Below, piece by piece: positions 53,401-63,313 of a stretch of DNA of 64,000 nucleotides. Origin of the DNA: Hyphomonadaceae bacterium (lineage in GTDB: Bacteria > Pseudomonadota > Alphaproteobacteria > Rhizobiales > Hyphomicrobiaceae); NCBI GenBank assembly GCA_019747815.1, contig JAIEQJ010000043.1:37840-101839 (forward strand), written 5' to 3'. The notes under the pieces were generated by a model. That model ran no database searches, was not told the DNA's origin, and was given only the letters and a program-made list of their open reading frames with translations. Position numbers and translations under genes: made by a program. Positions within the stretch are counted from its first letter, which is position 1; every line of letters begins with the position of its first letter.

Positions 53401-54229
53401 CGCGGCGCGTGGTGCCGCCCGACTTGATGGCGCCGGCTGCCCGGTCGCCGATTCTGAGGAAGCTCATGAGGCCCGACGACTTGCCGCCGCCGGACAGCTT
53501 CTCGTTCTCCGAGCGCAGCTTGGAGAAGTTGGAGCCGGTGCCCGAGCCGTACTTGAAGAGGCGCGCTTCCCGCACCCACAGGTCCATGATCCCGTTCTCG
53601 TTGACGAGGTCGTCCTCGATCGACTGGATGAAGCAGGCGTGCGGCTGGGGATGCTCGTAGGCCGACGCGGAGGCGGTGAGCTGGCCGGTCTCGTGATCGA
53701 CATAGAAGTGGCCCTGGCCGGGACCGTCGATGCCGTAGGCCCAGTGCAGGCCGGTGTTGAACCATTGCGGCGAGTTCGGCGCGCCCATCTGCATGGCGAG
53801 CATATAGCGGTGCTCGTCGAAGAAGGCGCGCGCATCGTCCTCGCTGGTGAAGTAGCCGCCCTTCCAGCCCCAGTAGGTCCACGTGCCGGCGAGCCGGTCG
53901 AACACCTGCCGGGCATCGCTCTCGCCGGTGGTGCGCTCGATGAGCGGCAGCTCGGCCAGCCGCCGGTCGTCGGCGGTGCAGCGCCACAGCCAGGACGGAA
54001 CCTGCGTTTCCTCGGCCCGCTTGAGGCGCGTCGGCACGCCGGCCTTGCGGAAATATTTCTGGGCCAGGATGTCGGCGGCCACCTGGCTCCAGTGCTCGGG
54101 TACCTCGAAGTTCTCCAGGCGGAAGACGATGGAGCCGTCGGGGTTCTTGATCTCGGATGTGGCGCGGCGGAAGGGGATCTTCTCGTAAGGGGATTTGCCC
54201 GCCGTCGTGAACCGCCGCTTGATCTGCAT
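50465..54229 (-). CDS. nrdJ: adenosylcobalamin-dependent ribonucleotide reductase (class II)
   Basis: Reduces ribonucleotides to deoxyribonucleotides using B12. About 1254 residues from ATG 54229 ([20 protein letters not shown]); upstream in-frame residues are not conserved in style. Family blocks: [77 protein letters not shown] (active-site Cys and Glu), [20 protein letters not shown], and a C-terminal zinc ribbon [19 protein letters not shown] plus TSGCS tail. No class I nrdAB in the window. The need for B12 fits the riboswitch-led btu operon at 2-7 kb. Confidence 0.97.
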   Translation of the reverse strand: MQIKRRFTTAGKSPYEKIPFRRATSEIKNPDGSIVFRLENFEVPEHWSQVAADILAQKYFRKAGVPTRLKRAEETQVPSWLWRCTADDRRLAELPLIERTTGESDARQVFDRLAGTWTYWGWKGGYFTSEDDARAFFDEHRYMLAMQMGAPNSPQWFNTGLHWAYGIDGPGQGHFYVDHETGQLTASASAYEHPQPHACFIQSIEDDLVNENGIMDLWVREARLFKYGSGTGSNFSKLRSENEKLSGGGKSSGLMSFLRIGDRAAGAIKSGGTTRRAAKMVVVDIDHPDIEAYIDWKVKEEQKVAALVTGSKICQKRLKAIMKACVNCEAEGEACFEATKNPALKRAIKEARRDLVPDNYIRRVVQFARQGYKEIEFATYDTDWDSEAYLTVSGQNSNNSVRVTDEFLGAVIDDKDWHLTSRLGGKAVKTLKARDLWEKVGHAAWASADPGIQFHTTINDWHTCPKSGPIRASNPCSEYMFLDDTACNLASLNLMMFRDCDKRFDVEAFEHACRLWTIALEISVLMAQFPSKKIAELSYRYRTLGLGFANIGGCLMASGIPYDSPEGRAICGALSAIMTGVAYATSAEMAGELGAFPGYEPNAQDMLRVIRNHRRAAYGHKDGYDKVAIAPVPLDAVSCPDDRLIATARRVWDNAIALGQEHGYRNAQSTVVAPTGTIGLVMDCDTTGIEPDFALVKFKKLAGGGYFKIINRAVPEALRTLGYGEAEIAEIEAYAVGHGSLAQAPAINHGTLKARGFSDEVIRKLDAALKTAFDISFVFNRWTLGEAFLTQALKVPADRLNEPGFDLLAHLGFSKKDIEAANEHVCGAMTLEGAPHLDEAHLPVFDCASPCGRKGRRFLSVESHIHMMAAAQPFISGAISKTINMPNDASVEDCKGSYMLSWRLALKANALYRDGSKLSQPLNAQLLADDVDEQEEVIEQLAADKPMAARATVMAEKIVERIVERKREREKLPNRRKSYTQKATVGGHKVYLHTGEYEDGRLGEIFIDMHKEGAAFRSLMNNFAIAISLGLQYGVPLDEYVDAFTFTRFEPAGLVQGNDTIKNATSILDYIFRELAVSYLGRNDLAHVDLSEIANTGLGSSDEELEEEHAPPPAAKFLSRGLLRGQESRVLALRPTTSVAVAEEAELSGPVASLQQEVATAFQPAKARMETAIGALTALQQEQSVAELARQLQDQIDARTKARLAKENLALDRAAEARVKGYEGESCRECGNFTLVRNGTCLKCDTCGGTSGCS

Positions 54230-54860
54230 TGAAGAACCCCCGGTCATCTTTCGCACCGGCTCGGAGGCGGTGCGCTGTTTGTCTGTAGGTGAACCACGTG
54301 ACGCAATTGAACGCTGGCTCGGGCCACACGCAGCCGTTGCCCCGAAGGACTTCCTTGGAAGCCCCTTCGGCTGCTTGGAACAAACGCTCGGTTGGAACGC
54401 AGGCACGAGCGCACGACAGAGCTCTTCATCCCTGTCCTGCGAGAGCGCCTGCCGGGTATCCCCTCAACTCGTTCTGCGGCGGCGCAGCTGTGTGTCAGAA
54501 GGGCGCGTTGGCCGGTCGGCCGGCGCCCGTGATGAGAACACTATGACGATTCGAAGGCCTCGTCATCTTGTGGGTGCAATGCTGCCAACCTACTAGATGT
54601 AGATGATTTGGGGGCAACCTGGGCATAACATGTGAACGAATCGCCCTGGGGTCCGCGCGGCTCCAGCATGGGACGCGGGCGGAGCATTTTTTGCGCCCGA
54701 AGCGCTTGTATGGTGCGCCCGCCCATCATCGATGCACAGCAGGCTAGTCCGATTCCGACGCTGTTCGGCTGTGGCAGTTCTGCCGCGTCGGCACGTGCAA
54801 TGGACTTGGGGCGAGCCCGGTGCGATAAGCGCGGCAGACGAGGCGGCCGAGGCGAGACGT
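54230..54860. other. divergent intergenic region upstream of nrdJ
   Basis: 631 bases without a credible gene; some open frames cross it but lack domain sense. No cobalamin riboswitch is seen on the nrdJ side (no gccactg or B12 box on the minus strand) and no clear NrdR-type tandem box was recognised. It should hold the promoters of nrdJ and the NDUFA12-like gene. Confidence 0.45.
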
Positions 54861-55283
54861 ATGGGCATTGTCAGCGAGATCTTCAGTTGGTGGGGCGGCA
54901 ACTCCTGGTCCAACCGCATCTATACGCGGCTCAGGGGCAAGCTGGTCGGCACCGACGGCATGGGCAACCGCTACTACGTCCAGAGCAAGGGCATCGGTCC
55001 GCTCGGCGTGCCGCGCCGGTGGGTCATCTACAAGAATTTGGCGGAGGCCTCGCAGGTGCCGCCCGAATGGCACGGCTGGCTGCACTATATGGTCGAGGTG
55101 CCTCCCACGGAGGAGGCCTACCAGGCGCGGCCGTGGCAGAAAGAGCACCGCATGAACATGACCGGCACGCCCCAGGCGTATCGGCCACCGGGCAGCATTC
55201 TGGCCAGCGGCAAGCGCCCCAAGGCGACGGGCGACTACAAGCCCTGGCGGCCGTCGGCGGAGGCCGCCAAGACGGGCCGGTGA
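54861..55283 (+). CDS. NADH:ubiquinone oxidoreductase subunit, NDUFA12 family
   Basis: Accessory subunit of respiratory complex I, 140 residues from ATG 54861 (MGIVSEIFSWWGGNSWSNRI). Family blocks: KLVGTDGMGNRYYVQSK, RRWVIYKNLAEASQVPPEWH, WLHYMVEVPPTEEAYQARPW, and the end NMTGTPQAYRPPGSILASG. The same protein in mitochondria is an assembly-linked subunit; its presence marks the organism as an alphaproteobacterium. It is followed by DUF2155 and aat, the usual order. In-frame upstream starts give no conserved sequence. Confidence 0.95.
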   Translation: MGIVSEIFSWWGGNSWSNRIYTRLRGKLVGTDGMGNRYYVQSKGIGPLGVPRRWVIYKNLAEASQVPPEWHGWLHYMVEVPPTEEAYQARPWQKEHRMNMTGTPQAYRPPGSILASGKRPKATGDYKPWRPSAEAAKTGR

Positions 55284-55344
55284 CGGCGCGGTTCGGTGTC
55301 ACGTTGCCGCCACGTTTTTCGCACCTCGTGGGCGGGCGAGCGCA

Positions 55345-55857
55345 ATGGCGATTGCGGGAGTCATGAGCGGACGCAGGATGAGCAGACTGGGCAAGGCGCG
55401 CCTGCCGATGTTGGTTGCGCTGGTGTGCCTTTTGGATGTGCCCGCGCATGCGCAGCGCATCGAGAATGCCGTTGCCGTCTTTGCCGCCCTCGACAAGGTG
55501 ACGGCTGCCGTCAAGCAGCTCTCGGTGCAGCTCAATCAGACCGGCGAATTCCGCACGCTCAAGATTACGCCGCGCGCCTGCTACACGCGTGCGGCGACCG
55601 AGCCGCCGCGCACCTCCACGTTCGTGGAGATCGACGAGATCATGTTCGACGGCAGGGAGAAGCGGGTGTTCACCGGCTGGATGTTTGCGGAGAGCCCGGG
55701 GCTCAACCCGCTGCTGCATCCGGTGTTCGACGTGTGGCTCACCTCATGCTCGCAGCCGCAGCGCGTGCCGGGCGCCAAGGCCCCGCCGCAGGCCGGCGGT
55801 CCCGCGCCGGATGGGCCGCCGCCGGAGGAGCCGCGGCGCCGCCGCGTGCCGCGCTGA
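55345..55857 (+). CDS. DUF2155 secreted protein
   Basis: 170 residues with a signal peptide (hydrophobic stretch LPMLVALVCLLDVPAHAQ; ATG 55363 or 55378 could be the true start). DUF2155 blocks: VFAALDKVTAAVKQLSVQ, LKITPRACYTRAATEPPRT, FVEIDEIMFDGREKRVFTGW, MFAESPGLNPLLHPVFDVWL and a final Cys. The C-terminal tail is Pro- and Arg-rich. It is periplasmic and of unknown role. Tail-to-tail with aat, whose stop is adjacent. Confidence 0.9.
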   Translation: MAIAGVMSGRRMSRLGKARLPMLVALVCLLDVPAHAQRIENAVAVFAALDKVTAAVKQLSVQLNQTGEFRTLKITPRACYTRAATEPPRTSTFVEIDEIMFDGREKRVFTGWMFAESPGLNPLLHPVFDVWLTSCSQPQRVPGAKAPPQAGGPAPDGPPPEEPRRRRVPR

Positions 55858-56529
55858 TCAGGCGCGGGTGGCCAACACGGCCAGCACCTCGTCGGGGCTG
55901 GCGTCCTCGGGCAGGGCCGAGAAATCCGCCTCGTGCGCCAGGGCTTTCTCCAGCAGCTTGTGAAATTCCGAGCGTTCGATCTCGACCGTGCCGAACTGCT
56001 TGAGGTGGTCGGTGACGAATTGCGTATCGAGCAGGGAGAAGCCCCCGCGCACGAGCCGCGCGCACAAATAGACCAGCGCGATCTTGCTCGCATCGCGCGC
56101 GGTGGAGAACATGCTTTCGCCGAAGAACGCGCCGTTGAGTGCCACGCCATAGAGGCCGCCGACGAGCTGGCCGTCGGCCCAGGTCTCGACCGTGTGGCAG
56201 TAGCCGGTGTCGAACAAATCCCGGTAGAGGGCGCGGATTTTCGGGTTGATCCACGTCGTGCGCCGCCCGGGCCGGGACGCGGCACAGCCCGAGATCACGC
56301 CGTCGAATTCCGTGTCGATCCGGATTTCATAGGTTCCCTGCCGGACGGTGCGCGCGAGCCGGCGTGGCACGTGCACCCGGTCGAGCAGAAGGATGCCGCG
56401 CTGCTGCGGCTCGATCCAGTAGAGCGCCGGGTCGTCGGCGCTCTCAGCCATGGGGAAGATGCCGCAGGCATAGGCCTTGAGCAGCACCTGCGGTGTGATC
56501 TCGATGACGATGTCGTCGCGCGAGGCCAT
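55858..56529 (-). CDS. aat: leucyl/phenylalanyl-tRNA-protein transferase
   Basis: Adds Leu or Phe to proteins with N-terminal Lys/Arg, marking them for ClpS-ClpAP degradation. 223 residues: [100 protein letters not shown] and [19 protein letters not shown]. All conserved blocks are intact and the length is typical. Confidence 0.96.
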   Translation of the reverse strand: MASRDDIVIEITPQVLLKAYACGIFPMAESADDPALYWIEPQQRGILLLDRVHVPRRLARTVRQGTYEIRIDTEFDGVISGCAASRPGRRTTWINPKIRALYRDLFDTGYCHTVETWADGQLVGGLYGVALNGAFFGESMFSTARDASKIALVYLCARLVRGGFSLLDTQFVTDHLKQFGTVEIERSEFHKLLEKALAHEADFSALPEDASPDEVLAVLATRA

Positions 56530-56578
56530 GCACCAATCTCGTCGGCCCTAACGTCGATCCGATGCTCTTGGCACCGAA

Positions 56579-57931
56579 CTATGGTCCTGCGTGGGCTTCC
56601 GCAAGAAAACTCTCCAGCCAATGGATGTCATAGAGTCCATTGGCCACATCAGGATTGTTCACGAGCTCGGCAAACAGCGGAATGGTGGTCTCGATGCCGT
56701 CGATGACGAATTCGGACAGGCAGCGCTTCAGCCGCATCAGGGCTTCGTTGCGGTTCTTGCCGTGCACGATCAGCTTGCCGATCAGGCTGTCGTAGTAGGG
56801 GGGTATGCGGTAGCCCTGGTAGACGCCGCTGTCGACCCGCACGCCGAGCCCGCCGGGCGGGTGCCAATAGGTGATGGTGCCCGGCGAGGGCCTGAAGCTC
56901 TTCGGGTTCTCCGCGTTGATGCGGCACTCGATGGCATGCCCCGAGAAGGTGACCTCGCTCTGCTTCAGCGTGAGCGGAGCGCCCGAGGCGATCCGGATCT
57001 GCTCGATGACGAGGTCGAGGCCGGTGATCATCTCCGTCACCGGGTGCTCCACCTGCAAGCGGGTGTTCATCTCGATGAAGAAGAACTTGCCGTCCTCGTA
57101 GAGGAATTCGACGGTGCCCGCGCCGCGGTACTTGAGCTTCTTCATGGCTGCGGCGACGGTCTCGCCGATCCTCTGGCGCTCCTCGGCGTTGAGCGCCGGC
57201 GAGGGCGCCTCCTCCCAGACCTTCTGGTGGCGGCGCTGCAGCGAGCAGTCGCGCTCGCCCAGATGGATGGCGTTGCCCCGGCCGTCGCCGAACACCTGCA
57301 CCTCGATGTGGCGCGGCTTGGCCAGATACTTCTCGAGATAGAGGCTGTCGTCGCCGAAGGCCGCCTTGGCTTCTGCGCGCGCGGTCTTGATGGCGAGGTC
57401 GAGCTCCTCGGGGCTATGGGCCACCTTCATGCCGCGCCCGCCGCCGCCGGCTGCGGCCTTGACCAGCACAGGATAGCCCATGTCCTTGGCGATCCTGGCG
57501 GCCTCCGCGGTGTTGGCAATGGCGCCGTCGGATCCCGGCACCACGGGGATGCCGAGGCGCTTGGCCGTTGCCTTGGCCTCGATCTTGTCGCCCATCACGC
57601 GAATATGCTCGGCCGTCGGACCGATGAAGGCGATGTCGTGGCCTTCCAGGATCTCAGCAAAGCGGGCGTTCTCGGACAGGAAGCCATAGCCCGGGTGGAT
57701 GGCGTCGGCGCCGGTGATCTCGCAGGCGGCCACCAGGCGCGGGATGTTGAGATAGCTCTCCGCTGCCGGCGGCGGGCCGATGCAGACGCTCTCGTCAGCC
57801 AGGCGCACATGCATCGCGTCCGCGTCGGCGGTGGAATGCACGGCAACCGTGGCGATGCCGATTTCCCTGCAGGCGCGCAGGACTCTGAGCGCGATCTCGC
57901 CGCGGTTGGCGATCAACACCTTGTCGAACAT
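56579..57931 (-). CDS. accC: acetyl-CoA carboxylase, biotin carboxylase subunit
   Basis: Carboxylates biotin on AccB with ATP and bicarbonate, the first step of fatty-acid synthesis. 450 residues from ATG 57931 ([20 protein letters not shown]). Family blocks: [39 protein letters not shown]-grasp loop [60 protein letters not shown] and [17 protein letters not shown]. Twenty-five bases after accB; same operon as aroQ and accB. Confidence 0.97.
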   Translation of the reverse strand: MFDKVLIANRGEIALRVLRACREIGIATVAVHSTADADAMHVRLADESVCIGPPPAAESYLNIPRLVAACEITGADAIHPGYGFLSENARFAEILEGHDIAFIGPTAEHIRVMGDKIEAKATAKRLGIPVVPGSDGAIANTAEAARIAKDMGYPVLVKAAAGGGGRGMKVAHSPEELDLAIKTARAEAKAAFGDDSLYLEKYLAKPRHIEVQVFGDGRGNAIHLGERDCSLQRRHQKVWEEAPSPALNAEERQRIGETVAAAMKKLKYRGAGTVEFLYEDGKFFFIEMNTRLQVEHPVTEMITGLDLVIEQIRIASGAPLTLKQSEVTFSGHAIECRINAENPKSFRPSPGTITYWHPPGGLGVRVDSGVYQGYRIPPYYDSLIGKLIVHGKNRNEALMRLKRCLSEFVIDGIETTIPLFAELVNNPDVANGLYDIHWLESFLAEAHAGP

Positions 57932-57956
57932 CGGTGTGAGGCGGCTCCGCAAAACG

Positions 57957-58478
57957 CTATTCAATGATGGCCAGGGGCTCGCCGAATTCCACGGGCTGGC
58001 GATTGCCGACCAGGATACGGGTCACCGTTCCGGCCTTGGGGGCCGGGATGTGGTTCATGGTTTTCATGGCTTCGATGATCAGGATCGTCTGACCCTGGGC
58101 GACGCGCGATCCAACCTCGACGAAGTTGGCGGCGCCCGGCTCGGGCGCGAGATAGGTGGTGCCGACCATCGGGGAACGCACGCAGCCTGGATGCGCGACG
58201 GGATCGTCTGCTGCGCCTTTCGTTGCGGCGCCTGATGCAGGCGGGGCTGTCGCTGCCTGCACGGCCGCGGGAGCTCCTGCCAACACGGGCGCGGCTTGCA
58301 CCCTCAACTCGCGGGCCACGCGCACGCGCAAGCCGTCGCGATCGATCTCGATCTCGCTCAACCCCGTCTCGTCGAGCAGCTTGGCAAGCTCGCGGATCAG
58401 CTCCTGGTCGACGCCGGCCTTGCCCTTGTTGTTCAGCATCAGTTGCGTCGGTTCCTTTTTGCCGGGTTCAGCCCGCAT
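57957..58478 (-). CDS. accB: biotin carboxyl carrier protein
   Basis: Carrier subunit of acetyl-CoA carboxylase, 173 residues. N-terminal helix block [20 protein letters not shown], a Pro/Ala-rich linker (60-95), then the biotinyl domain [36 protein letters not shown] and the end [12 protein letters not shown]. Biotin joins Lys139 in EAMKTM. In-frame [12 protein letters not shown] at residue 14 may be the true start. Located 9 bases after aroQ. Confidence 0.97.
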   Translation of the reverse strand: MRAEPGKKEPTQLMLNNKGKAGVDQELIRELAKLLDETGLSEIEIDRDGLRVRVARELRVQAAPVLAGAPAAVQAATAPPASGAATKGAADDPVAHPGCVRSPMVGTTYLAPEPGAANFVEVGSRVAQGQTILIIEAMKTMNHIPAPKAGTVTRILVGNRQPVEFGEPLAIIE

Positions 58479-58487
58479 GCTGTTTAG

Positions 58488-58958
58488 CTATCCTAGCTTG
58501 GCGGCTGCACCGCTTGCGGGTCTGGCAAGCAGGTCGGCCATGGCTTCGATAGCAAGTTCGTACCCCTTGGGGCCGAACCCGCAGATTAACCCGTGCGCGG
58601 CCGGTGTCACATAGGATGTGTGCCGGAAGGGCTCGCGGCGAAACACGTTCGACAGGTGCAGCTCGATGACCGGCCGGCCGGCGGCGGTCAAGGCATCGAG
58701 GATGGCGACCGACGTATGGGTATACGCGCCTGCATTTAGCACGATGCCGTCGGCCTGTTCGCGCGCTTCCTGGATCCAGTTAACGAGTTCTCCCTCGATG
58801 TTGGACTGGCGGAAATCCACCGCAAGACCCAAGGCGCGCGCCCGCGCCTCGGTGCGGCGGCGGATGTCATCGAGCGTCTCGGTGCCGTAGAGCGCCGGCT
58901 CCCGCACGCCGATGAGGTTCAGGTTCGCCCCGTTCAGCACAAAAATCGGCTTGGGCAT
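58488..58958 (-). CDS. aroQ: type II 3-dehydroquinate dehydratase
   Basis: Third step of the shikimate pathway. 156 residues: IFVLNGANLNLIGVREPALY, the Tyr-containing lid loop (YGTETLDDI), DFRQSNIEGELVNWIQEARE, LNAGAYTHTSVAILDAL, VIELHLSNVFRREPFRHTSY and the end GFGPKGYELAIEAM. Catalytic Tyr, His and Arg blocks present. It heads the aroQ-accB-accC operon, as is common in alphaproteobacteria. Confidence 0.97.
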   Translation of the reverse strand: MPKPIFVLNGANLNLIGVREPALYGTETLDDIRRRTEARARALGLAVDFRQSNIEGELVNWIQEAREQADGIVLNAGAYTHTSVAILDALTAAGRPVIELHLSNVFRREPFRHTSYVTPAAHGLICGFGPKGYELAIEAMADLLARPASGAAAKLG

Positions 58959-59081
58959 GGCCGCCGCCTCACTGTTGATGCGAGCCGGCCGCAGCGTGTC
59001 TCGCGCGCACCTGCCCGGCCGCGCCCTTTAACAGCTTTCGTCAAGCTGGAAAAGGGCCCGGCCGCCGGTTTTGCAGGGGCG

Positions 59082-59969
59082 CTAGCAGACCTTGCAGCCT
59101 TCCTTGCGCACATCCGCGATCATCTTCTGCATCTGCTCCAGTAGATTCTCCGGTGCGCCGGGGATGGTGCGGTCGCCGACCAGGAAGTGCGGCGTGCCCT
59201 GGATCCCGAGCTTGGTCGCCAGAGCCCGTGTCAAATCGATCTCCTTCTTCACATCGGCCGAGGCCATGTCCTTCTTGATCCGGGCCATGTCGAGCCCCAG
59301 CTTCTCGGCCACGCGCAGGGCCGAGGCCTCGTTGATCTGGCCCTGGACGTCATAGATGGCGCGGTGGAATTCCCAGTATTTGCCCTGGTTCTTGGCTGCA
59401 AGTGCAACCTTGGCCGCTTCCTCCGAGCCCTTGCTCAGGATGGGAAACTCCTTGAGGATCAGCTTGACCTGCTTGTCCTTCTCGATGAGCTGCATCACCT
59501 CATGCAGCGCCTTCTTGCAGTATGGGCAGTTGTAGTCGAAGAACTCGATCACCGTGACATCGCCCTTGGGATTGCCGATGACAGGCGCGGTGGTCTGGCG
59601 AAATATCTCCGCTGCGTTCTGCTGGATGGCGAGTGCCGTGCGCTCGGATTGGATCTTGTCCATCTTGGCTTCGAGCGCGTTCTGCACCTCAATCATCACT
59701 TCGGGATTGCTGAGCAGATACTCCTTGATGATGGACTCGACCTCCTTGCGCTGCGCCGCGTTGAGGCTGCCTTCGCCCGCTGCCGTCTTTTGCACCCCGG
59801 ACTGCCCAGCCGCAGGCGCCGATGCCGTGATCGCGTCAGCCTTGGGCGCCTGCGCAGGCAGCTGGCTCTGTCCGATGGCAAGTGTAGTTCCCACCAGCAG
59901 GATAGCGGGCGCGAGCAGGGCGCCACCCTTCCTCGAGCTGAGGGCATCGACAATTCCGGCGAGAGTCAT
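59082..59969 (-). CDS. DsbA-family thiol:disulfide oxidoreductase
   Basis: Periplasmic disulfide exchange protein, 295 residues. An N-terminal hydrophobic segment (about 16-33, GALLAPAILLVGTTLAIG) exports or anchors it. Then comes a helical linker like the ScsC/BdbD-type stalk (RKEVESIIKEYLLSNPEVM, with EVQNALEAKM). The thioredoxin fold follows, with active site FFDYNCPYCKKAL (Cys148, Cys151) and cis-Pro in IQGTPHFLVGDR. It ends in an extra Cys pair GCKVC, which is uncommon. The stalk suggests a trimeric isomerase-like form, which is inference. Placed between aroQ and the M48 protease. Confidence 0.93.
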   Translation of the reverse strand: MTLAGIVDALSSRKGGALLAPAILLVGTTLAIGQSQLPAQAPKADAITASAPAAGQSGVQKTAAGEGSLNAAQRKEVESIIKEYLLSNPEVMIEVQNALEAKMDKIQSERTALAIQQNAAEIFRQTTAPVIGNPKGDVTVIEFFDYNCPYCKKALHEVMQLIEKDKQVKLILKEFPILSKGSEEAAKVALAAKNQGKYWEFHRAIYDVQGQINEASALRVAEKLGLDMARIKKDMASADVKKEIDLTRALATKLGIQGTPHFLVGDRTIPGAPENLLEQMQKMIADVRKEGCKVC

Positions 59970-60015
59970 TCACTACTCCTCTAGGGTTGAACCGTGAACA
60001 GCCGCGACATGGGCC

Positions 60016-61416
60016 TCACGTCGGCGGCGCTTTGTATTTGGTAATGTCTTCGGCGCGAATCCATTCCGGCGATCCGCGCGGCAGCTTGGCGAGGGCACGA
60101 CCGGCGAAGGTTTGCGCCTGCTTCACGTTGCCTTCCGCGAAATGTCCCTGTGCAGCCGCCAAGTCGGCCTGCGGATGCTGGCCCTTGCGATAGAACGCCG
60201 TCGCGAGCTGGTGATGCGAAGGGGCGTGAGTCGGGTCGATCAGAACGGCACGCCGCAACAGCGTCATGGCTTCGTCCAGCAGTGCGGCATCCTCGGTCGC
60301 AAGCAGCGCCTGGGCGAGCTCGTGCTGTATCAGGGATTCATCGCCGCCCGCGAGCTGCAGGGCTTTGCGCAGGTGAGGAATGGCCTCCCGATGCTTGCCG
60401 CTCCAGTAATAGAAGCTGCCCTTGATCTCCCAGAAATAGGGATTGTCGGGCTTCTCCTTGATCAGCGCGTCAACCTCGGCCATGGCCTGGTCGCACTTGC
60501 CGGAGCAGTTGCGCGCAATGGCGCGAGCATAGCGCGCGGGCAGGCTGTTGTCGCTCGCCGGATAGCGGTTGAGGACGGTTTGCCGCGCTTCCAAATAGCC
60601 CGAGATCTTGGCGCGCGCCATGTCGTGCCGCAGCTGCAGCGCCGGCGGATCCTTCTGGTTGGCGTAGGGACTTTTGGACACCAGGTCCCTGAGCCGCGCG
60701 ATGCGGTCGGCGGCCACCGGATGGCTGCGCATGAACACGTCCTGGTGCGCCGCGGAGACGTATTCCTGCTGGGCGAAGCCTTCGAAGGTCTCGAGCATCC
60801 CGCGGCCGGACTGCCGGGTGGTTTCGAGGAACTTCAGGCCGGCCTGGTCGGCGGCCGATTCCTGCGCGCGCCGCTCGCTCAACATCGACCGCAGCAGCAC
60901 CTCCTGGCCGCCCATCATGACACCGCCGCCCGCGCCACCGATCTCGCGCGCGGTATCGCCGCCCGCCGTGGCGCCGCCGACCATGAGGCCGATCCCCAGC
61001 ACCATGAGCAGCAGGGCCTTGGTCTGGTCGCGCGCAATGCGCGTGCGCAGCGCGGCCATGTGCCCGCCCGTGATGTGCCCCGCCTCGTGCGCGATCACGC
61101 CGATGACCTCGTTGGGGGTCTTGGCCTGCAGGATCGTCCCGGTGTTCATGAACACGTTGAGGCCGTCGATCACGAACGCGTTGAAGCTCTCGTGCCGGAC
61201 GATGCGCATGGTGACGTGCGAGCCGAGGCCTGCCGCCTTGAAGATCGGCCGCGAATAGTCCTTCAGCAAATTCTCCACTTCCGTGTCGCGCACCAGGGGG
61301 ATGCCCTGCGCGGCGGCCGGTGTCGCCGCAGCCGTTGCCGCGAGCGCGTAAACGATGGCCAGCGCCCCGCAGAACCACCGGCGCAAACAGACACGGGCCG
61401 TGCGCAAGCCGCGCAC
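60016..61416 (-). CDS. M48-family metalloprotease with TPR domain (BepA-like)
   Basis: Periplasmic zinc protease, 466 residues from GTG 61416; the frame is open to ATG 61557, but those residues do not look like an N-terminus. Signal peptide CLRRWFCGALAIVYALAATA. Zinc site HEAGHITGGH (about 110-119), third ligand Glu in RRAQESAADQAGLKFLE, and a hydrophobic loop KALLLMVLGIGLMVGG. C-terminal TPR units run from PYFWEIKGSFYYWSGKHREA to the end. BepA in E. coli checks outer-membrane protein and LPS-transport assembly. The exact start is unsure. Confidence 0.9.
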   Translation of the reverse strand: MRGLRTARVCLRRWFCGALAIVYALAATAAATPAAAQGIPLVRDTEVENLLKDYSRPIFKAAGLGSHVTMRIVRHESFNAFVIDGLNVFMNTGTILQAKTPNEVIGVIAHEAGHITGGHMAALRTRIARDQTKALLLMVLGIGLMVGGATAGGDTAREIGGAGGGVMMGGQEVLLRSMLSERRAQESAADQAGLKFLETTRQSGRGMLETFEGFAQQEYVSAAHQDVFMRSHPVAADRIARLRDLVSKSPYANQKDPPALQLRHDMARAKISGYLEARQTVLNRYPASDNSLPARYARAIARNCSGKCDQAMAEVDALIKEKPDNPYFWEIKGSFYYWSGKHREAIPHLRKALQLAGGDESLIQHELAQALLATEDAALLDEAMTLLRRAVLIDPTHAPSHHQLATAFYRKGQHPQADLAAAQGHFAEGNVKQAQTFAGRALAKLPRGSPEWIRAEDITKYKAPPT

Positions 61417-61728
61417 AGCGTGCCTGGGCCTTTCCGAACCGCCGGCCCAACAGCGATCTTCCTCTTGCTGCACGCTACGAACCCCTCGTGCCGCCGGCAC
61501 CTCGAAGGCGGTTATGGTTATCGTGGCTTGCCGGCGATTGCAGGCTGGCCTAGGCAACCCGAGCCGGGCCCACTATAAGCCCCCTGTCGCCCGAGCGCCA
61601 ATTCACATCGGTGCGGCCCGCACTCAGCCATGCACGGCGCCGCTCCGCGAGGCGCGGGGATTAGGGCGCAACCATGGCAGTTTGAGGGCTCTCGCAGAGT
61701 GGACACGTCTCCCAGAGTGGACAAATCC
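61417..61728. other. divergent region between M48 protease and aminotransferase
   Basis: 312 bases holding both start regions. It has a direct repeat near 61695-61720, agagtggacacgtctccc and agagtggacaaatcc, just before the aminotransferase start. No other motif seen. Confidence 0.4.
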
Positions 61729-62934
61729 ATGACAGCACCAGCATCGAATGTCCGCTCGGTTGCGGCGGCGCTGCAAGCGTCGCAGCGCAGCGCCGTGCCC
61801 TCGTTCATCGTCATGGACGTGATGCAGGCGGCCGCAGAGCGCGAAGCCAAGGGGCACAAAGTTATTCACATGGAAGTGGGGCAGCCCGGCACGCCGGCGC
61901 CCAAGCCCGCGCTTGCGGCCGCCAGCGGGGCGATCGAGCGCGAGACGTTGGGATACACGCTGGCGCTGGGGTTGCCGGCCCTGCGCGAGCGCATCGCCCG
62001 GCACTATCAGGATCGCTACGGCATCGCCGTCGCGCCCGAGCGGGTCGTGATCACGACCGGTTCCTCAGCCGGGTTCGTGCTGGCGTTCCTGGCGCTGTTC
62101 GATGCGGGAGCCAAGGTGGCCCTGCCCGCGCCGGGCTATCCCTGCTACCGGCACATCCTGACTGCGCTGGGTCAGACTGCGGTGCTGCTGGAGACCGGCG
62201 AGCCGACGCGCTGGATGCCGACCGGGCCCGAGATCGACGCCGCCGCCCGCCGGGACGGTGTGGCCGGGCTCGTCGTGGCAAGCCCCGCCAATCCCACCGG
62301 CACCATGCTGGAGCCGGCGCGGCTCGCCGAGATCGCCGCCGCCTGCGAGCGCAACCGCATCTGGCTCGTCTCCGACGAAATCTATCACGGGCTGGCCTAT
62401 GGCCTGCGGGAGGAGACGGCGCTTGCGCACAGCAGCGAGGCCGTGGTCATCAACAGCTTCTCGAAATACTTCTCCATGACAGGCTGGCGCATCGGCTGGC
62501 TGATCGTGCCGCCGGCCATGGTGCGGCCGATCGAGCGCCTGGCGCAGAACCTCTACATCTCTCCGCCTGCGGTCGCCCAGGTGGCGGCGCTGGGCGCCTT
62601 CGAGGGCCTGGAGGAGCTGGAGGCCAACAAGCGCGTCTATGCCGAGAACCGCGCGCTGTTGCTCGCGGAGCTGCCCAAGGCCGGCATTGAGCGCATCGCG
62701 CCGGCCGACGGCGCCTTCTACCTGTATGCCGATGTGGGCGATTTCACTGCCGACAGCCTGGCGTTCACGCAGGAGATGCTGGCTGACATCGGCGTTGCCG
62801 CCACGCCCGGCATCGACTTCGATGCCGAGCGGGGCAGCCGCTACGTGCGCTTCTGCTACGCGGGAACCACCGCCGACATGGCCGAGGCGGCGCGACGCAT
62901 CACCGGCTGGAGCCGTCTGCGCCACCGCCGCTGA
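61729..62934 (+). CDS. class I/II PLP-dependent aminotransferase
   Basis: 401 residues from ATG 61729 (MTAPASNVRSVAAALQASQR). Fold type I blocks: VIHMEVGQPGTPAPKPALAA, ITTGSSAGFVLAFLALFDAG, PAPGYPCYRHILTALG, VVASPANPTGTMLEPARLAE, LVSDEIYHGLAYG and the PLP Lys in NSFSKYFSMTGWRIGWLI, with final Arg in SRYVRFCYAG. Substrate not readable; aspartate- or aromatic-type keto-acid partners are all possible. Transcribed away from the M48 gene. Confidence 0.93.
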   Translation: MTAPASNVRSVAAALQASQRSAVPSFIVMDVMQAAAEREAKGHKVIHMEVGQPGTPAPKPALAAASGAIERETLGYTLALGLPALRERIARHYQDRYGIAVAPERVVITTGSSAGFVLAFLALFDAGAKVALPAPGYPCYRHILTALGQTAVLLETGEPTRWMPTGPEIDAAARRDGVAGLVVASPANPTGTMLEPARLAEIAAACERNRIWLVSDEIYHGLAYGLREETALAHSSEAVVINSFSKYFSMTGWRIGWLIVPPAMVRPIERLAQNLYISPPAVAQVAALGAFEGLEELEANKRVYAENRALLLAELPKAGIERIAPADGAFYLYADVGDFTADSLAFTQEMLADIGVAATPGIDFDAERGSRYVRFCYAGTTADMAEAARRITGWSRLRHRR

Positions 62935-62968
62935 GACCGGCAGCGGCCCTTCAGCGGCTTGAGGTCGG

Positions 62969-63232
62969 CTACCTGCAGGCCCGGGCCGTGGCCGTGCATT
63001 CGTACAGCAGGCCCTTCACCTCGCACCTCTTGGCGACGGCGCCGATCTTCACGGCCTCGCCAAGCTTGGCTTTGGCCGAGTTCTTCATGGCGGCTTCGGC
63101 CATGAACGTGGCAAAGCCTTCCAGCGCACCCGTCCCCCATCCGCCGGCCTTGATGCACGTGGCGGCGGCCGCGCCACCCGCCAGCGCCACGTTCAGGCCG
63201 GCGACCAGCGCCACACGAACGATCATCCTCAT
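62969..63232 (-). CDS. small secreted Cys-containing protein
   Basis: Unrecognised protein of 87 residues from ATG 63232 (MRMIVRVALVAGLNVALAGG), signal peptide cleaved near AAA. The mature part has a helical middle (GFATFMAEAAMKNSAKAKLG) and a C-terminal Cys pattern CEVKGLLYECTATARAC (Cys-x8-Cys-x6-Cys), much like the end of the protein at 40751-41056. An AGGGA site precedes the start. Tail-to-tail with the aminotransferase. Confidence 0.7.
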   Translation of the reverse strand: MRMIVRVALVAGLNVALAGGAAAATCIKAGGWGTGALEGFATFMAEAAMKNSAKAKLGEAVKIGAVAKRCEVKGLLYECTATARACR

Positions 63233-63313
63233 TGGGTCCCTCCATTCCTGAAGGGCACGAATGTGGACCTGCAATCGGGGCGCCGGCAAGGCCCGTGGCG
63301 CCAGTTTCGACAG

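Noticed and set aside
50387..54232. A 1281-codon open frame on the plus strand
   Set aside because: It is the exact antisense of nrdJ; the translation is Leu/Arg/Ala/Val-biased with no domain, as expected in GC-rich DNA.
54230..54860. Second cobalamin riboswitch upstream of nrdJ
   Set aside because: Looked on the minus strand for the gccactg core and B12 box; neither was found.
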